From Bradyrhizobium sp. 170 (GTDB lineage Bacteria > Pseudomonadota > Alphaproteobacteria > Rhizobiales > Xanthobacteraceae): a stretch of DNA of 64,000 bases. The notes beneath the pieces are model-generated. The model did no database searches. It saw nothing but the letters and a program-made list of their open reading frames with translations, and was not told where the DNA came from. The stretch is taken from NCBI RefSeq assembly GCF_023101085.1, contig NZ_CP064703.1:868001-932000 (forward strand). Direction: 5' to 3'. Position numbers and translations under genes: made by a program. Shown one piece after another: positions 18,367-26,689 of this stretch (the first letter of the stretch is position 1; each line of letters begins with the position of its first letter).

Positions 18367-18432
18367 GCGGGACTCGCCGGCATTGCAGCTTCGCTGGCTC
18401 TGGCAGGCATAGCTTTAGCCACACGCTCCACG

Positions 18433-18446
18433 TGCTGACGTCAGCA
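18433..18446. promoter_or_regulatory. Perfect 14-bp palindrome upstream of the TRAP operon
   Basis: TGCTGACGTCAGCA, a perfect dyad, lies about 210 bases before dctP in the 290-base gap that should carry its promoter. It could be a regulator-binding site; no regulator gene is adjacent. Confidence 0.3.
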
Positions 18447-18658
18447 GTGAGATCGACCGCGGTGCAACAAGCAGCGGTAAATCCGCCGGAGCGCAAAAGC
18501 GCCACGCCGCAGCAGCCTGCCGGCGCTTGCTGCGGCCAGAAAGCAAGATGACAATTTGGCAGGATGGTGGCAGACTTGGTTTCGAGACCAGGCGCGGCAA
18601 GAAAAAACGAAGAAATAGGTTCGCCAAGGTCTACGTCGTCAAAGGGAGGAGAGGGCTC

Positions 18659-19765
18659 ATGAAACGCTTGTTTCTGGGACTACTCGCTGCTGCCCTGATG
18701 GCATCGGCGTTTGTCGGATCTACCACTGCAGTCATGGCGCAGACGAAGGTGCTGAAGATGCAGGCCACGTGGCCGGCATCGCTCACGCTCTATGATAACT
18801 TCACCTACTTCGCGGAGCGGGTGAACAAGCTATCGGCCGGCACGCTGAAGATCGAAACGATGCCCGCCGGTCAGGTCGTGCCGGCCTTCGAGGTGCTGGA
18901 CGCGACCCACAAGAAGGTGCTCGACGGATCGCATGCGTGGGCCGGCTACTGGACCGGCAAGAACAAGACCGCGATCCTGTTCACCGGTGGTCCCGGCGGC
19001 ACCTTCGGCATGGACTACATGGACGTGATGGGCTGGTTCTATCATGGCGGTGGCCTCGATCTTTACAACGAGTTCTATCAGAAGGAGCTCAAGCTCAACG
19101 TCGTCGTGTTCCCCATCCTGCCTGCAGGGCCGCAGGCTTTCGGCTGGTTCAAGAAGCCGATCCAGACGATCGAGGACATGAAGGGCATGAAATGCCGCCA
19201 GACCGGCATGGCCGGCGAAGTCTGGCAGGCGCTCGGCTTCACGGTGGTCAACATGCCGGGCGGCGAGATCATTCCCTCCGCGCAGCGCGGCGTGATCGAT
19301 TGCGCGGAATGGGTCGGCGGCATCGAGGACATGCAGCTCGGCTTCCACAACGTCTGGAAGTACCACTATTCGCCCGGCTTGCACGAGAACGTGACGGTCG
19401 GCGAAATCGTGATCAACGGCGATGTGTGGAAGGAGCTCACTCCGCAGCACCAGGAGATCATCAAGTCGGCGGCCAACGAGACATTCCTCGTCTGGTGGAC
19501 CAAGTGGCAGCGCCAGAACGCCGATGCGCTGATTGAGATGCAGCAGAAGCACGGCGTACAGATTCTGCGCACGCCGACCGAAATCCTGCTGGCCTTCATC
19601 AAGAAGTGGGACGAGATCGCGGCGGCCGAGGGCGCCAGGAACCCGTTCTTCAAGAAGGTGCACGACTCGCAGAAGGCCTATGCCAGCGCTGTGGTGCCGT
19701 ACAAGCGATCCTATTTCCCGCCATACTCCTTCATGGCGAACTACTACTTCCCGGTCGAGAAATAG
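18659..19765 (+). CDS. dctP: TRAP transporter periplasmic substrate-binding protein (DctP/TakP-type)
   Basis: Extracytoplasmic receptor of a tripartite ATP-independent transporter, about 368 residues. Residues 1-28 are a signal peptide (MKRLFLGLLAAALMASAF through MAQ). The WP motif near residue 40, the conserved Arg in GMKCRQTGMAGEVW and the PGGEIIPSAQRGVIDCAEWVG stretch resemble TakP-like receptors for 2-oxo or hydroxy monocarboxylates. An AAAGGGAGGAGAGGG site precedes the chosen ATG. It heads an operon with dctQ and dctM. The substrate is inferred only from family resemblance. Confidence 0.9.
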   Translation: MKRLFLGLLAAALMASAFVGSTTAVMAQTKVLKMQATWPASLTLYDNFTYFAERVNKLSAGTLKIETMPAGQVVPAFEVLDATHKKVLDGSHAWAGYWTGKNKTAILFTGGPGGTFGMDYMDVMGWFYHGGGLDLYNEFYQKELKLNVVVFPILPAGPQAFGWFKKPIQTIEDMKGMKCRQTGMAGEVWQALGFTVVNMPGGEIIPSAQRGVIDCAEWVGGIEDMQLGFHNVWKYHYSPGLHENVTVGEIVINGDVWKELTPQHQEIIKSAANETFLVWWTKWQRQNADALIEMQQKHGVQILRTPTEILLAFIKKWDEIAAAEGARNPFFKKVHDSQKAYASAVVPYKRSYFPPYSFMANYYFPVEK

Positions 19766-19777
19766 GACTTCGTCCGA

Positions 19778-19798
19778 GGGCGGCCGGTTCGGCCGCCC
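19778..19798 (+). promoter_or_regulatory. Intercistronic hairpin between dctP and dctQ
   Basis: GGGCGGCC, loop GGTTC, GGCCGCCC, without a T-run. Its position after the receptor gene suits an mRNA-stabilising or attenuating structure that lets DctP exceed DctQ and DctM. Confidence 0.55.
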
Positions 19799-19868
19799 CT
19801 CCATTCGCGCGCGCGGCCTGCGTCACGCCAAAGGCGAGCCGCACGAACGGTGGGCGGTAGGGGGAGGG

Positions 19869-20432
19869 ATGGTTGAGATAACAGACAGGCAGTCGCCGGC
19901 GCTGCTGGCCATAATCCGGGTCATCGACGGTTTCACGGATCGGACCGGCACGATCATCTCGTGGCTGTCGGTGCCGCTGGTTCTGGCTGTCGCTTACGAG
20001 GTTGGAGCGCGCTACCTGTTCAACGCGCCGACCATATGGGCCTACGACGCAACCTACATGCTCTACGGCTCGCTGTTCATGCTCGGCGCCGCTTACGCGC
20101 TGCACAAGGGCGCTCACATCCGCACCGACTTCTTCTGGGAGAAGTTCTCCATCCGCAGGAAGGGCTTGATCGACACGATCTCCTACATTGTCTTCTTCTT
20201 CCCGAGCCTGATCATGCTGTTGCTGATCAGCTGGAACGAGTTTCATTACTCGTGGCAGATCAACGAGATGTCGGACCAGACGCCGTGGCGGCCGGTGCTG
20301 TGGCCGTTCAAGTTCGTCGTGCCGCTCGCCTGCCTCTTGCTGCTGATCCAGGGCGTGTCCGAGCTGATCAAGAGCATCTACATGGTGCGCACCGGCGTCG
20401 AGCTCGAGCACAAGGAGAAGGTCGAGATATGA
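19869..20432 (+). CDS. dctQ: TRAP transporter small permease subunit DctQ
   Basis: Small membrane subunit of the TRAP transporter, 187 residues with four predicted helices. VALAYEVGARYLFN-type pattern is present as VAYEVGARYLFNAPTIWAYDAT, followed by GAAYALHKGAHIRTDFFWE, typical of DctQ. The ATG at 19869 sits directly after GGGGAGGG. The stop overlaps the dctM start by ATGA. Confidence 0.9.
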   Translation: MVEITDRQSPALLAIIRVIDGFTDRTGTIISWLSVPLVLAVAYEVGARYLFNAPTIWAYDATYMLYGSLFMLGAAYALHKGAHIRTDFFWEKFSIRRKGLIDTISYIVFFFPSLIMLLLISWNEFHYSWQINEMSDQTPWRPVLWPFKFVVPLACLLLLIQGVSELIKSIYMVRTGVELEHKEKVEI

Positions 20433-21853
20433 CCGCAGAAGCGCTCATCGGCCTCATCATGCTCCTGGTGCTGCTCGGAGCAATTTTCATCGGCGTGCCG
20501 ATCTCGTTCACGCTGCTGTTTCTCGCCTTTGCGTTCGGTTACCTCGGCATGGGCGCGACGGTCTTCGACCTTGCCTACTTCCAGACCATCGGGCTGATGA
20601 AGGAAGAACTCCTTGCCGCCGTGCCGCTGTTCATCTTCATGGGCTTCATCACCGAGCAGGCGGGGCTCATGGAGCGCCTTTTTACGGCGTTCCGCATGCT
20701 GCTTGCGCCGGTGCGCGGCGCGCTCTTCCTCGTCGTCATCCTGACCTCGACCGTGTTCGCGATGGCGACGGGCATCGTCGGCGCAGCCGTCACCGTTCTT
20801 GGCATCATGGCCTCGCCGATCATGACCAAGGCGGGTTATGACGCCAAGCTTTCAGCGGGCACCATCACTGCGGGCGGCACCCTCGGCATTCTCATTCCCC
20901 CGTCGGTAATGCTGATCGTGATGGGGCCGGTGCTCGGGGTGTCGGTCGCTGATCTCTATGCTGCAGCCTTCGGGCCGGGCTTCCTGCTGGCCGGCATGTA
21001 CATCGCCTATCTGATGGGCCGTGCCTTCATGAACCCCAAGCTCGGGCCGCCGGTGCCGATGGACGAACGCATCCACTCGGCGGCGTACATTGCGCGCGAG
21101 GTGATCGTCGGCACGCTGCCCCTGCTCGGGCTCATCACGGCGACGCTCGGCTCGATCATCGGGGGCCTTGCGACGCCGACGGAGGCGGCCGGCATCGGCA
21201 GCGTCGGCGCGCTGATCCTGGCCATCGCCTATGGCAGATTCTCGCTCGGCGGACTGCAACGAGCGCTGATCTCGACGATGGCGACGTCGAGCATGGTCCT
21301 GCTGCTGGCGGTCACGTCGAACATTTTCGGTGCGGTATTCGCCCGCCTAGGCTCCGCAAACTGGATCACCGAGACGATGCTCGGCCTCCAGTTGCCGCCC
21401 AGCCTCATGCTGATTGTCGTGCTGTTGCTCATTTTCCTGTTGGGTTGGCCGTTTGAGTGGCCAGCCATCATCCTGGTGTTCCTGCCGATCTTCTATCCGG
21501 TCGTGAAGGGCATGGGTATCGACCTCATATGGTTCGGAGCATTGGTTGCGGTGGTGCTGCAGACCGCCTTCCTGTCGCCGCCGGTCGCCATGTCGGCGTA
21601 CTATCTCAGGCAGGTAGTCAAGGGCTGGAGTCTCGCGACGATTTACGCCGGCATGTTCCAGTTCATGATCCTGCAGGTGATCTGCGTTGGGCTGATGATC
21701 GCCTTCCCCGGCATTGCGACCTGGTTCCCGCACACGCTGCACGAGGCATCCCGCAGTCAGGTGATCCCCGAGGCGCACAGGAAAATCCTGGAACAGCAGA
21801 AGCTGGCGCCGTCCCTGGAAGACGACGACTGGCTGACGCCGAAAAAGAAGTAG
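20429..21853 (+). CDS. dctM: TRAP transporter large permease subunit DctM
   Basis: Large permease carrying the sodium-coupled transport path, about 474 residues with many helices. Family motifs include VPLFIFMGFITEQAG near residue 65, the TSTVFAMATGIVGAAVTVLG stretch, GGTLGILIPPSVMLI near 150 and TPTEAAGIGSVGA near 250. ATG 20429 is coupled to dctQ. The C terminus ends in a charged tail, which is longer than in minimal DctM proteins. Confidence 0.93.
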   Translation: MTAEALIGLIMLLVLLGAIFIGVPISFTLLFLAFAFGYLGMGATVFDLAYFQTIGLMKEELLAAVPLFIFMGFITEQAGLMERLFTAFRMLLAPVRGALFLVVILTSTVFAMATGIVGAAVTVLGIMASPIMTKAGYDAKLSAGTITAGGTLGILIPPSVMLIVMGPVLGVSVADLYAAAFGPGFLLAGMYIAYLMGRAFMNPKLGPPVPMDERIHSAAYIAREVIVGTLPLLGLITATLGSIIGGLATPTEAAGIGSVGALILAIAYGRFSLGGLQRALISTMATSSMVLLLAVTSNIFGAVFARLGSANWITETMLGLQLPPSLMLIVVLLLIFLLGWPFEWPAIILVFLPIFYPVVKGMGIDLIWFGALVAVVLQTAFLSPPVAMSAYYLRQVVKGWSLATIYAGMFQFMILQVICVGLMIAFPGIATWFPHTLHEASRSQVIPEAHRKILEQQKLAPSLEDDDWLTPKKK

Positions 21854-22571
21854 GCCGATTGACTAGGCCCTGGGCGCAGCTCGTCCGGCCCTTCACACCA
21901 GATCGCGAATGGTGTGGAAAATCGAAAGTTGAAATGGCGGCGGTCCCGTTCGGCCACCCGTTCAGTCCGCATATCCTCTACGAAAAGACCTCCCGCGCTT
22001 TGGCTCCAGGCTTGCTCAGTGGTGGCCAGCCTGAGACCGGACAACAGCAGCTCGCGTTGGCCGGATCGCCGTACAAGCCAACTATAAACCTTCGTATAGC
22101 CGGCCCATCCGTTTCGATGTCGGCAACTTACCTCGGTACAATTGAGCATGGCGCGCGAGGAGCTTAACGTCGTCACGTCGAGGCAGGATGTACATCATCG
22201 AATTGCCTGCGCATCGTCGATCTCTCCTCCCGGTCGTCGGCGCCGCCTGCCTCGTCACCTCGGTCTTCGTTCGCGCGCGACGATCAGTGACCTCGCAAAA
22301 TGATTTCTGATTGAATGCGCCATGTGAACCAGTTCACCTCCGGATCGCGACGCCGGCGCTATCATTAACTCTGCTGATTCACCGCCGACACCGGCGATTG
22401 TCGGCGTTATCGAGTTCGCGGCCAGGCACCTCCCCCTGGCTCGGGCCACCAGCCTCAAGAGCTGGTCGGACTTATCCGGCGCGCGCCATCTGCGCGCCGG
22501 ATTTTTTACGCGCAAGAGCCATGCGAGCGCTGGCCATGGAGCCGCGGGTTCCCAGCTGCTAAGCAACCGGA
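21854..22571. other. Non-coding stretch after the TRAP operon
   Basis: About 720 bases with no credible gene on either strand. It contains a terminator-like hairpin at 22475-22507 just before a transporter remnant. The absence of function in a region of otherwise dense coding suggests decayed sequence. Confidence 0.5.
22475..22507 (+). terminator. Strong terminator-like hairpin without an intact upstream gene
   Basis: TCCGGCGCGC, loop GCCATCT minus pairing bases, GCGCGCCGGA, then six T. The stem is nearly the same as that of the phyR terminator. No complete gene ends just before it, consistent with loss of a gene. Confidence 0.7.
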
Positions 22572-22766
22572 ATGGATGCGGCGCGGCGCGGCAAATGGAT
22601 CGGCTTTCTCTGCCTTGGCGTCACGACCTCGACCGGCATGCTGCTGGTCCCCCTGATCGGCGTGATCTCGGCGGCCCTGATTCTGGGCGAGCCGCTTGGC
22701 ATGCGCGAAGTCGTCGCGATGGTGCTGACTCTCGGCGGCGTGACGCTGGCGCTGCAGAAGGCATAA
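22572..22766 (+). pseudogene. C-terminal remnant of an EamA/DMT-family transporter
   Basis: 64 codons matching only the last two helices of an EamA permease: PLIGVISAALILGEPLG followed by VVAMVLTLGGVTLALQKA. A stop codon lies in frame 12 bases before the apparent ATG and no upstream sequence resembles the missing roughly 230 residues. It is therefore read as a gene remnant rather than a small protein. Confidence 0.7.
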
Positions 22767-22783
22767 GGTGGCGCTGGTCCTGC

Positions 22784-23209
22784 TCAGCAGCCGCGGCAGA
22801 TACTGTTCACCTTTGCCCTCAGCCTCGACTGTTCCTGTTCCCAGGAGCCAGACTGTCCAGGCCGGAGACGGTAGTCAAATTCGATCGCTAACCTCAGACG
22901 ATCCTCTTTCAGGTTCGGCGGAGGCATCGGAAACGACTCGGTACGTTCGAGAATTGCCAGGCTTTCTTCATCGAGCGCGCGATTGCCCGCGCTTTCTGCC
23001 AACCAGTGAGAAACCAGCTTACCCTGACGGTCGAGCACGAACCCGACCTTGGCTGCACCCAACTGGCCCGCTGCTAGCGGTGGATAGCGCGTATTGCTCT
23101 TTAGTCGAATGTGGATCTGCTTGTGCCACTCTTTGATGTCGTTGGTCTCTGCGTGCACGGGTAGCGAGACAACCATGAGCAGAGCAATCAAAACAATCCG
23201 GCGCAACAT
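22784..23209 (-). CDS. Exported TonB C-terminal-domain protein
   Basis: About 141 residues with a signal peptide (MLRRIVLIALLMVVSLPVHA) and then a TonB-C-like domain: YPPLAAGQLGAAKVGFVLDRQG, SAGNRALDEESLAIL and PMPPP follow the usual order. There is no membrane anchor plus proline linker as in true TonB, so this is a soluble periplasmic member of the family. The ATG at 23207-23209 was preferred over an upstream start because it begins the signal peptide. It runs opposite to the MFS gene. Role unknown. Confidence 0.78.
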   Translation of the reverse strand: MLRRIVLIALLMVVSLPVHAETNDIKEWHKQIHIRLKSNTRYPPLAAGQLGAAKVGFVLDRQGKLVSHWLAESAGNRALDEESLAILERTESFPMPPPNLKEDRLRLAIEFDYRLRPGQSGSWEQEQSRLRAKVNSICRGC

Positions 23210-23426
23210 AGGCAAAACCTGCGATTCCAAGCGGCCGGATCATATTCGCGTTGAGGTTGATTGCAAGGTGTGTCGGTCCTGGCTCTCTGGCTTTCCGGCA
23301 TTTTGGCCGTGCCTTGCTTCCCGCTGTGTCGAGGATGAAGCCGGAGATTGCTTGTTGAACTGCACTCCTCGCCCGCATAGGCTTGCGGCAGCAACAATAA
23401 AAGATAACGGAAACGCCCTTTAACCG

Positions 23427-24701
23427 ATGCAGTCTGCCGAGCGGCCTTTCCCCTACCGCCGGGGCCTGATCATCGTCGCGACATTGGCCACCGCCTATGT
23501 CGCCAGCCATTTTTTCCGCGCCTCCAACGTCACCATCGGCCTCGATTTGATGCGCGATCTGGCCATCGGGCCCGAGGCGCTGGGCGCGCTGACCGGCGCG
23601 TTCTTCTTCGGCTTCGCCGCGATGCAGATTCCCTGCGGCTTCTTCTTCGATCGGTTCGGGCCGCGCTATACCGTGGTCGGAATGCTCATCATAGCGAGCC
23701 TCGGCGGCGCCCTGTTCACGCTGGCGCCGAGCTGGCCGGTGCTGTTGACCGGCCGGGCGCTGATGGGCGCCGGCTGCGGCGTGATGCTGATCGGCAGCAT
23801 GGTGGTGATCTCCCGCTGGTTTCCGCCGGACCGCTTCTCGACGCTGACAGCCATGGTGCTGTCGATCGGCCTGCTCGGCAATCTCGCCGCCACCACGCCG
23901 CTCGCCTGGGCATCGGAGGCGGTCGGCTGGCGTCCGGTGTTCGGCGCCGTCGTCATCTTCACGGCGCTGGCGACGATCGCGATCTGGCTGGTGGTGCGCG
24001 ACGCACCGCCCGGTCATCCCTTCCTCTCCCGCAAGGTGGAACCATCAGGCAAGATGCTCATGGGCATGCTCGAGGTGCTGCGCAACCCGCGCCTGAAGCC
24101 GATCCTGGCGCTGAATTTCTGCAACTACGCCTGCACCTTCACCGTGCAGGGCCTGTGGGGCGGCGCGTTCCTGCGCGAGGTGCATGGGTTAAGCCCGATC
24201 GCGGCCGGCAACGTCCTGCTCTGTGCCGTGATCGCCTACCAGGCCGGCATGCTCGCCTTCGGCCCGCTTGACCGCCGGCTCGACACCCGCAAGGGCATCG
24301 CGATCGGCGGCATGCTGGTGATCATTTTGCTGCTCGCGATGCTGGCGCTGTTTTCCCACCCGCCGGTCTGGCTGCCCGTTGCCGTCATCATCGCCATGGG
24401 CTTCTTCTCAGCCTCCAGCACCATGGTGATGACGCACGGCCGCGGCATCTTCCCGGATAGGCTGATCGGCCGCGGCATCTCGACCATGAACACATCGGTG
24501 ATGCTCGGCGTCGCCTGCATGCAGACGCTGTCCGGAATCATCATCGGCGCGTTCGAACCGCTGGCCAGCGGCGCGCGGACGGAAGAGGCTTACCGCGCCT
24601 TGTTCGGCGTGTTGACGCTGGTGCTGATCGTTGCGGTTGCGATCTACAGCCGCTCGCAGGATGTGAAGCCGAGCGACGAGATGCGGGCGGTGCGGCAGTA
24701 G
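23427..24701 (+). CDS. Major facilitator superfamily transporter
   Basis: 424-residue permease with 12 predicted helices. The MFS loop 2-3 motif appears as GFFFDRFGPRYTVVG near residue 75 and the GRALMGAGCGVMLIGSMVVISRWFPP stretch follows near 110. Best resemblance is to nitrate/oxalate/glycerol-3-phosphate-like anion carriers, but the substrate cannot be named. Single gene. Confidence 0.87.
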   Translation: MQSAERPFPYRRGLIIVATLATAYVASHFFRASNVTIGLDLMRDLAIGPEALGALTGAFFFGFAAMQIPCGFFFDRFGPRYTVVGMLIIASLGGALFTLAPSWPVLLTGRALMGAGCGVMLIGSMVVISRWFPPDRFSTLTAMVLSIGLLGNLAATTPLAWASEAVGWRPVFGAVVIFTALATIAIWLVVRDAPPGHPFLSRKVEPSGKMLMGMLEVLRNPRLKPILALNFCNYACTFTVQGLWGGAFLREVHGLSPIAAGNVLLCAVIAYQAGMLAFGPLDRRLDTRKGIAIGGMLVIILLLAMLALFSHPPVWLPVAVIIAMGFFSASSTMVMTHGRGIFPDRLIGRGISTMNTSVMLGVACMQTLSGIIIGAFEPLASGARTEEAYRALFGVLTLVLIVAVAIYSRSQDVKPSDEMRAVRQ

Positions 24702-24833
24702 CAAATCTCCGGTTACGTTGCCCGCCGTACCGCTTGCTCGGGCGCCAAGCTGCTTTAATTCCTGGTTGCGGTGCACGATTGCCATTTCGCCCCGGTGGGA
24801 GGATGCTTCGACGGAGGCACAAGGGAGAGCGGC

Positions 24834-25070
24834 ATGAGCAAGGCAGGTCTCGACACTCGCAAGCAGGATGGTGAAATCGGTCACAAGCACGGCGCCACCC
24901 CCATCGGCACGTTGCGCAAGATTTACGGGCAAGGTTTTGCCGCCGGTTATCCCCCAACCGACAGGCTGAGCGACGTTTTTCTTAACCTGAACGAGACGTC
25001 GCTGAGCCAGCTTCGACGCGACTACAAGACGGGTCATCTCGATCACAAGATCACGCACGCCTCGGGCTGA
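24834..25070 (+). CDS. Small conserved-looking protein of unknown function
   Basis: 78 residues, mildly basic, no signal peptide or membrane helix. It contains IGHKHGATPIGTLRKIYG in the first half and ends with YKTGHLDHKITHASG. The ATG follows AAGGGAGAG at a proper distance. Its stop is four bases before the start of the isomerase-like gene, so the two are probably co-expressed. I do not recognise a family. Confidence 0.65.
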   Translation: MSKAGLDTRKQDGEIGHKHGATPIGTLRKIYGQGFAAGYPPTDRLSDVFLNLNETSLSQLRRDYKTGHLDHKITHASG

Positions 25071-25074
25071 AAGC

Positions 25075-25686
25075 GTGCCGGTCACCATCGACTACTACAT
25101 GTCGCTCAACTCGCCGTGGACTTACCTCGGCAGCGCGCCGTTCGCCGAGATCGCCGAGCGCAATGGCGCGATCGTCAACATCAAGCCCTGCAAGTTCGGA
25201 CCGATCTTCGAGCAGACCGGCGGGCTGCCGCTGCCGAAGCGCTCGCCGCAGCGGCGCGCCTACCGGATGATGGAGCTGAAGCGCTGGCGCGAGGTGCGGA
25301 GCGCTCCCATCCATCTCGAGCCGAAGCATTTCCCCTGCGACGACGCCGCTGCGGTCCGCCTGGTCATTGCAGCCAGGCTGCAGGGCAAGAATGCCCACAG
25401 ACTGTCGCTGGAACTCGGGCGTGCGCTGTGGGAGCGCGAGGAAACGCTCACCGATCCCGCAACGATGGCGTTGGCCGCCGAGCGCGCCGGTCTCGACGCT
25501 GTGGAGTTGCGCGCAGGCGGGCCTTCAGACGCTGAACTCGACGCGCTCTATGAGAAGTTTACGCAGGAGGCGCTGAGCGCGGGCGTCTTCGGTGCGCCGA
25601 GCTACGTGCTGCCTTCAGGCGAGATTTTCTGGGGCCAGGACCGGCTGGAACTTCTGGAACGCGCTTTGAAGAAGCTGGCGCCTTGA
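25075..25686 (+). CDS. 2-hydroxychromene-2-carboxylate isomerase-like, DsbA-fold (kappa GST) protein
   Basis: 203 residues, start GTG. The N terminus has the DsbA/kappa-GST pattern YYMSLNSPWTYLGS, with Ser in place of redox cysteines, and the C terminus has GVFGAPSYVLPSGEIFWGQDRLE, the hallmark of the HCCA isomerase group. Such enzymes use glutathione in aromatic catabolism. There is no aromatic pathway nearby, so the natural substrate is uncertain. Confidence 0.88.
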   Translation: MPVTIDYYMSLNSPWTYLGSAPFAEIAERNGAIVNIKPCKFGPIFEQTGGLPLPKRSPQRRAYRMMELKRWREVRSAPIHLEPKHFPCDDAAAVRLVIAARLQGKNAHRLSLELGRALWEREETLTDPATMALAAERAGLDAVELRAGGPSDAELDALYEKFTQEALSAGVFGAPSYVLPSGEIFWGQDRLELLERALKKLAP

Positions 25687-25700
25687 GAGGCTGACTTCAC

Positions 25701-25775
25701 AGCGTTTTCGAGCGAAGCATGCCCTCGGACTAGATCCGTGGGTGGGAACCGGCTCGCGTGAAGAAAACGCTTAAA
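25701..25775. repeat. GCGTTTTCGAGCGAAG-family repeat, copy 1
   Basis: Begins AGCGTTTTCGAGCGAAG and ends CGCGTGAAGAAAACGC; the ends are inverted (GCGTTTTC with GAAAACGC). Further copies are at 36611-36660 (inverted) and 51170-51254. This element is very frequent in Bradyrhizobium intergenic DNA (recalled). Confidence 0.8.
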
Positions 25776-25970
25776 AAAATCTGGAGCTTCGGTTCTGAAG
25801 CTCCAGCCAAAAAAAGCAGGGTGCGACCGGCATCACCACGGTCGCACCCTACGTCGCCGGTCAATGGGGCAGGGGGAATAACCGGCTGCCGGGATGACTC
25901 CGAGCCCCCGGAGTCGTTCCATGGCGCCGCAAATATTTTTCGATATTTTTCGTACACGGTTAAGTGATCG
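25774..25970 (-). ncRNA. Candidate small RNA on the minus strand ending in tandem terminators
   Basis: Reading the minus strand from about 25970, GGGTGCGACC (25849-25840) pairs with GGTCGCACCC (25828-25819), followed by TGC and seven T. Then CTGGAGCTTC and GAAGCTCCAG (25806-25781) are followed by seven T. No coding gene on the minus strand ends here: the next gene upstream in that direction is a plus-strand gene at 26043. A short transcript beginning between roughly 25860 and 26040 is the simplest explanation. The 5' end is not determined. Confidence 0.45.
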
Positions 25971-26042
25971 AAAAGCGCCGGACCCCCTTCGGCTCGGCTC
26001 GGGTTGTGTCCGTGATCGCCACGGGGCGAGGGACAAACCAGC

Positions 26043-26447
26043 ATGTCACAGATATTCAAAGCAATTTTAGCCGCTCTCGCCATTACCACGGCATTTAGCG
26101 CCTTCCAGCTCGCGTCAGGCCATGACCTCACCGGCCGTCGGCAACTCGCTGCGACCGAACCTGCAGCCGACATCAACCGCGCCGCAAAGGCCGACCGCGG
26201 GGCGTTTAGAGCCGCGCAAAGGCAGACCGAGACGATCACGATCCGGACCGTCGGCCTCGAGGACACGTCCGTGGTGGTGCGTGTTCCCGTGGCCCAGGAG
26301 GAGGTACGGAACCGCCCGGCGCCGCCGGCCCAGCCCGCTGCACCGAACAAGCCCGGCCCCTCGAAGATGACGGTGGCCTGCGAACCGCCGGTCAGTGTGC
26401 TGACCGAGGTCGCAAAACTGCTTCAGCCCGGCCGCTGCGTGACCTGA
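26043..26447 (+). CDS. Exported hypothetical protein with Pro-rich segment
   Basis: 134 residues. Residues 1 to about 26 look like a signal peptide (MSQIFKAILAALAITTAFS). The middle has RQTETITIRTVGLEDTSVVV and is followed by a Pro/Ala linker and a C-terminal part with two Cys (VACEPPVSVLTEVAKLLQPGRC), which could form a disulfide. No family recognised; probably periplasmic. Single gene. Confidence 0.6.
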   Translation: MSQIFKAILAALAITTAFSAFQLASGHDLTGRRQLAATEPAADINRAAKADRGAFRAAQRQTETITIRTVGLEDTSVVVRVPVAQEEVRNRPAPPAQPAAPNKPGPSKMTVACEPPVSVLTEVAKLLQPGRCVT

Positions 26448-26504
26448 TCGCGGCGTGCGGCATGTGTCTGCGAAGCGAGCCTGGATCTGAAGCGAGCCTG
26501 GATC

Positions 26505-26580
26505 TGTAGGGTGGGCAAAGGCGCGATAGCGCCGTGCCCACCATGTATCATCGAGCGAGCTTCTGATGGTGGGCACGCTG
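26505..26580. repeat. GTAGGGTGGGCAAAG-family repeat, copy 1
   Basis: GTAGGGTGGGCAAAGGCGCG and the inverted GTGCCCACCAT / ATGGTGGGCAC pair. A second copy is at 55718-55812. Intergenic, no gene inside. Confidence 0.75.
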
Positions 26581-26589
26581 CTCCCCCAA

Positions 26590-26667
26590 CGTCATTGCGA
26601 GCGCAGCGAAGCAATCCACCTCTCCACTTGCGGCGCTATGGATTGCTTCGCTGCGCTCGCAATGACG
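26590..26667. repeat. CGTCATTGCGAGCGCAGCGAAG inverted repeat
   Basis: GTCATTGCGAGCGCAGCGAA at the left pairs almost perfectly with TTCGCTGCGCTCGCAATGAC at the right around a short centre, giving a long hairpin. A well-known dispersed element type in this family of bacteria (recalled). Confidence 0.8.
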
Positions 26668-26689
26668 AAGTGGAGGCAAAGGCTGTGAC

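Noticed and set aside
17276..22507. Near-identical terminator stems at 17276 and 22475 considered as marks of a duplicated segment
   Set aside because: Only the stem is shared; flanks and loops differ, so this is a common GC-rich terminator type.
22255..22566. 103-codon minus-strand frame near the orphan terminator
   Set aside because: Crosses the terminator hairpin and shows no family features.
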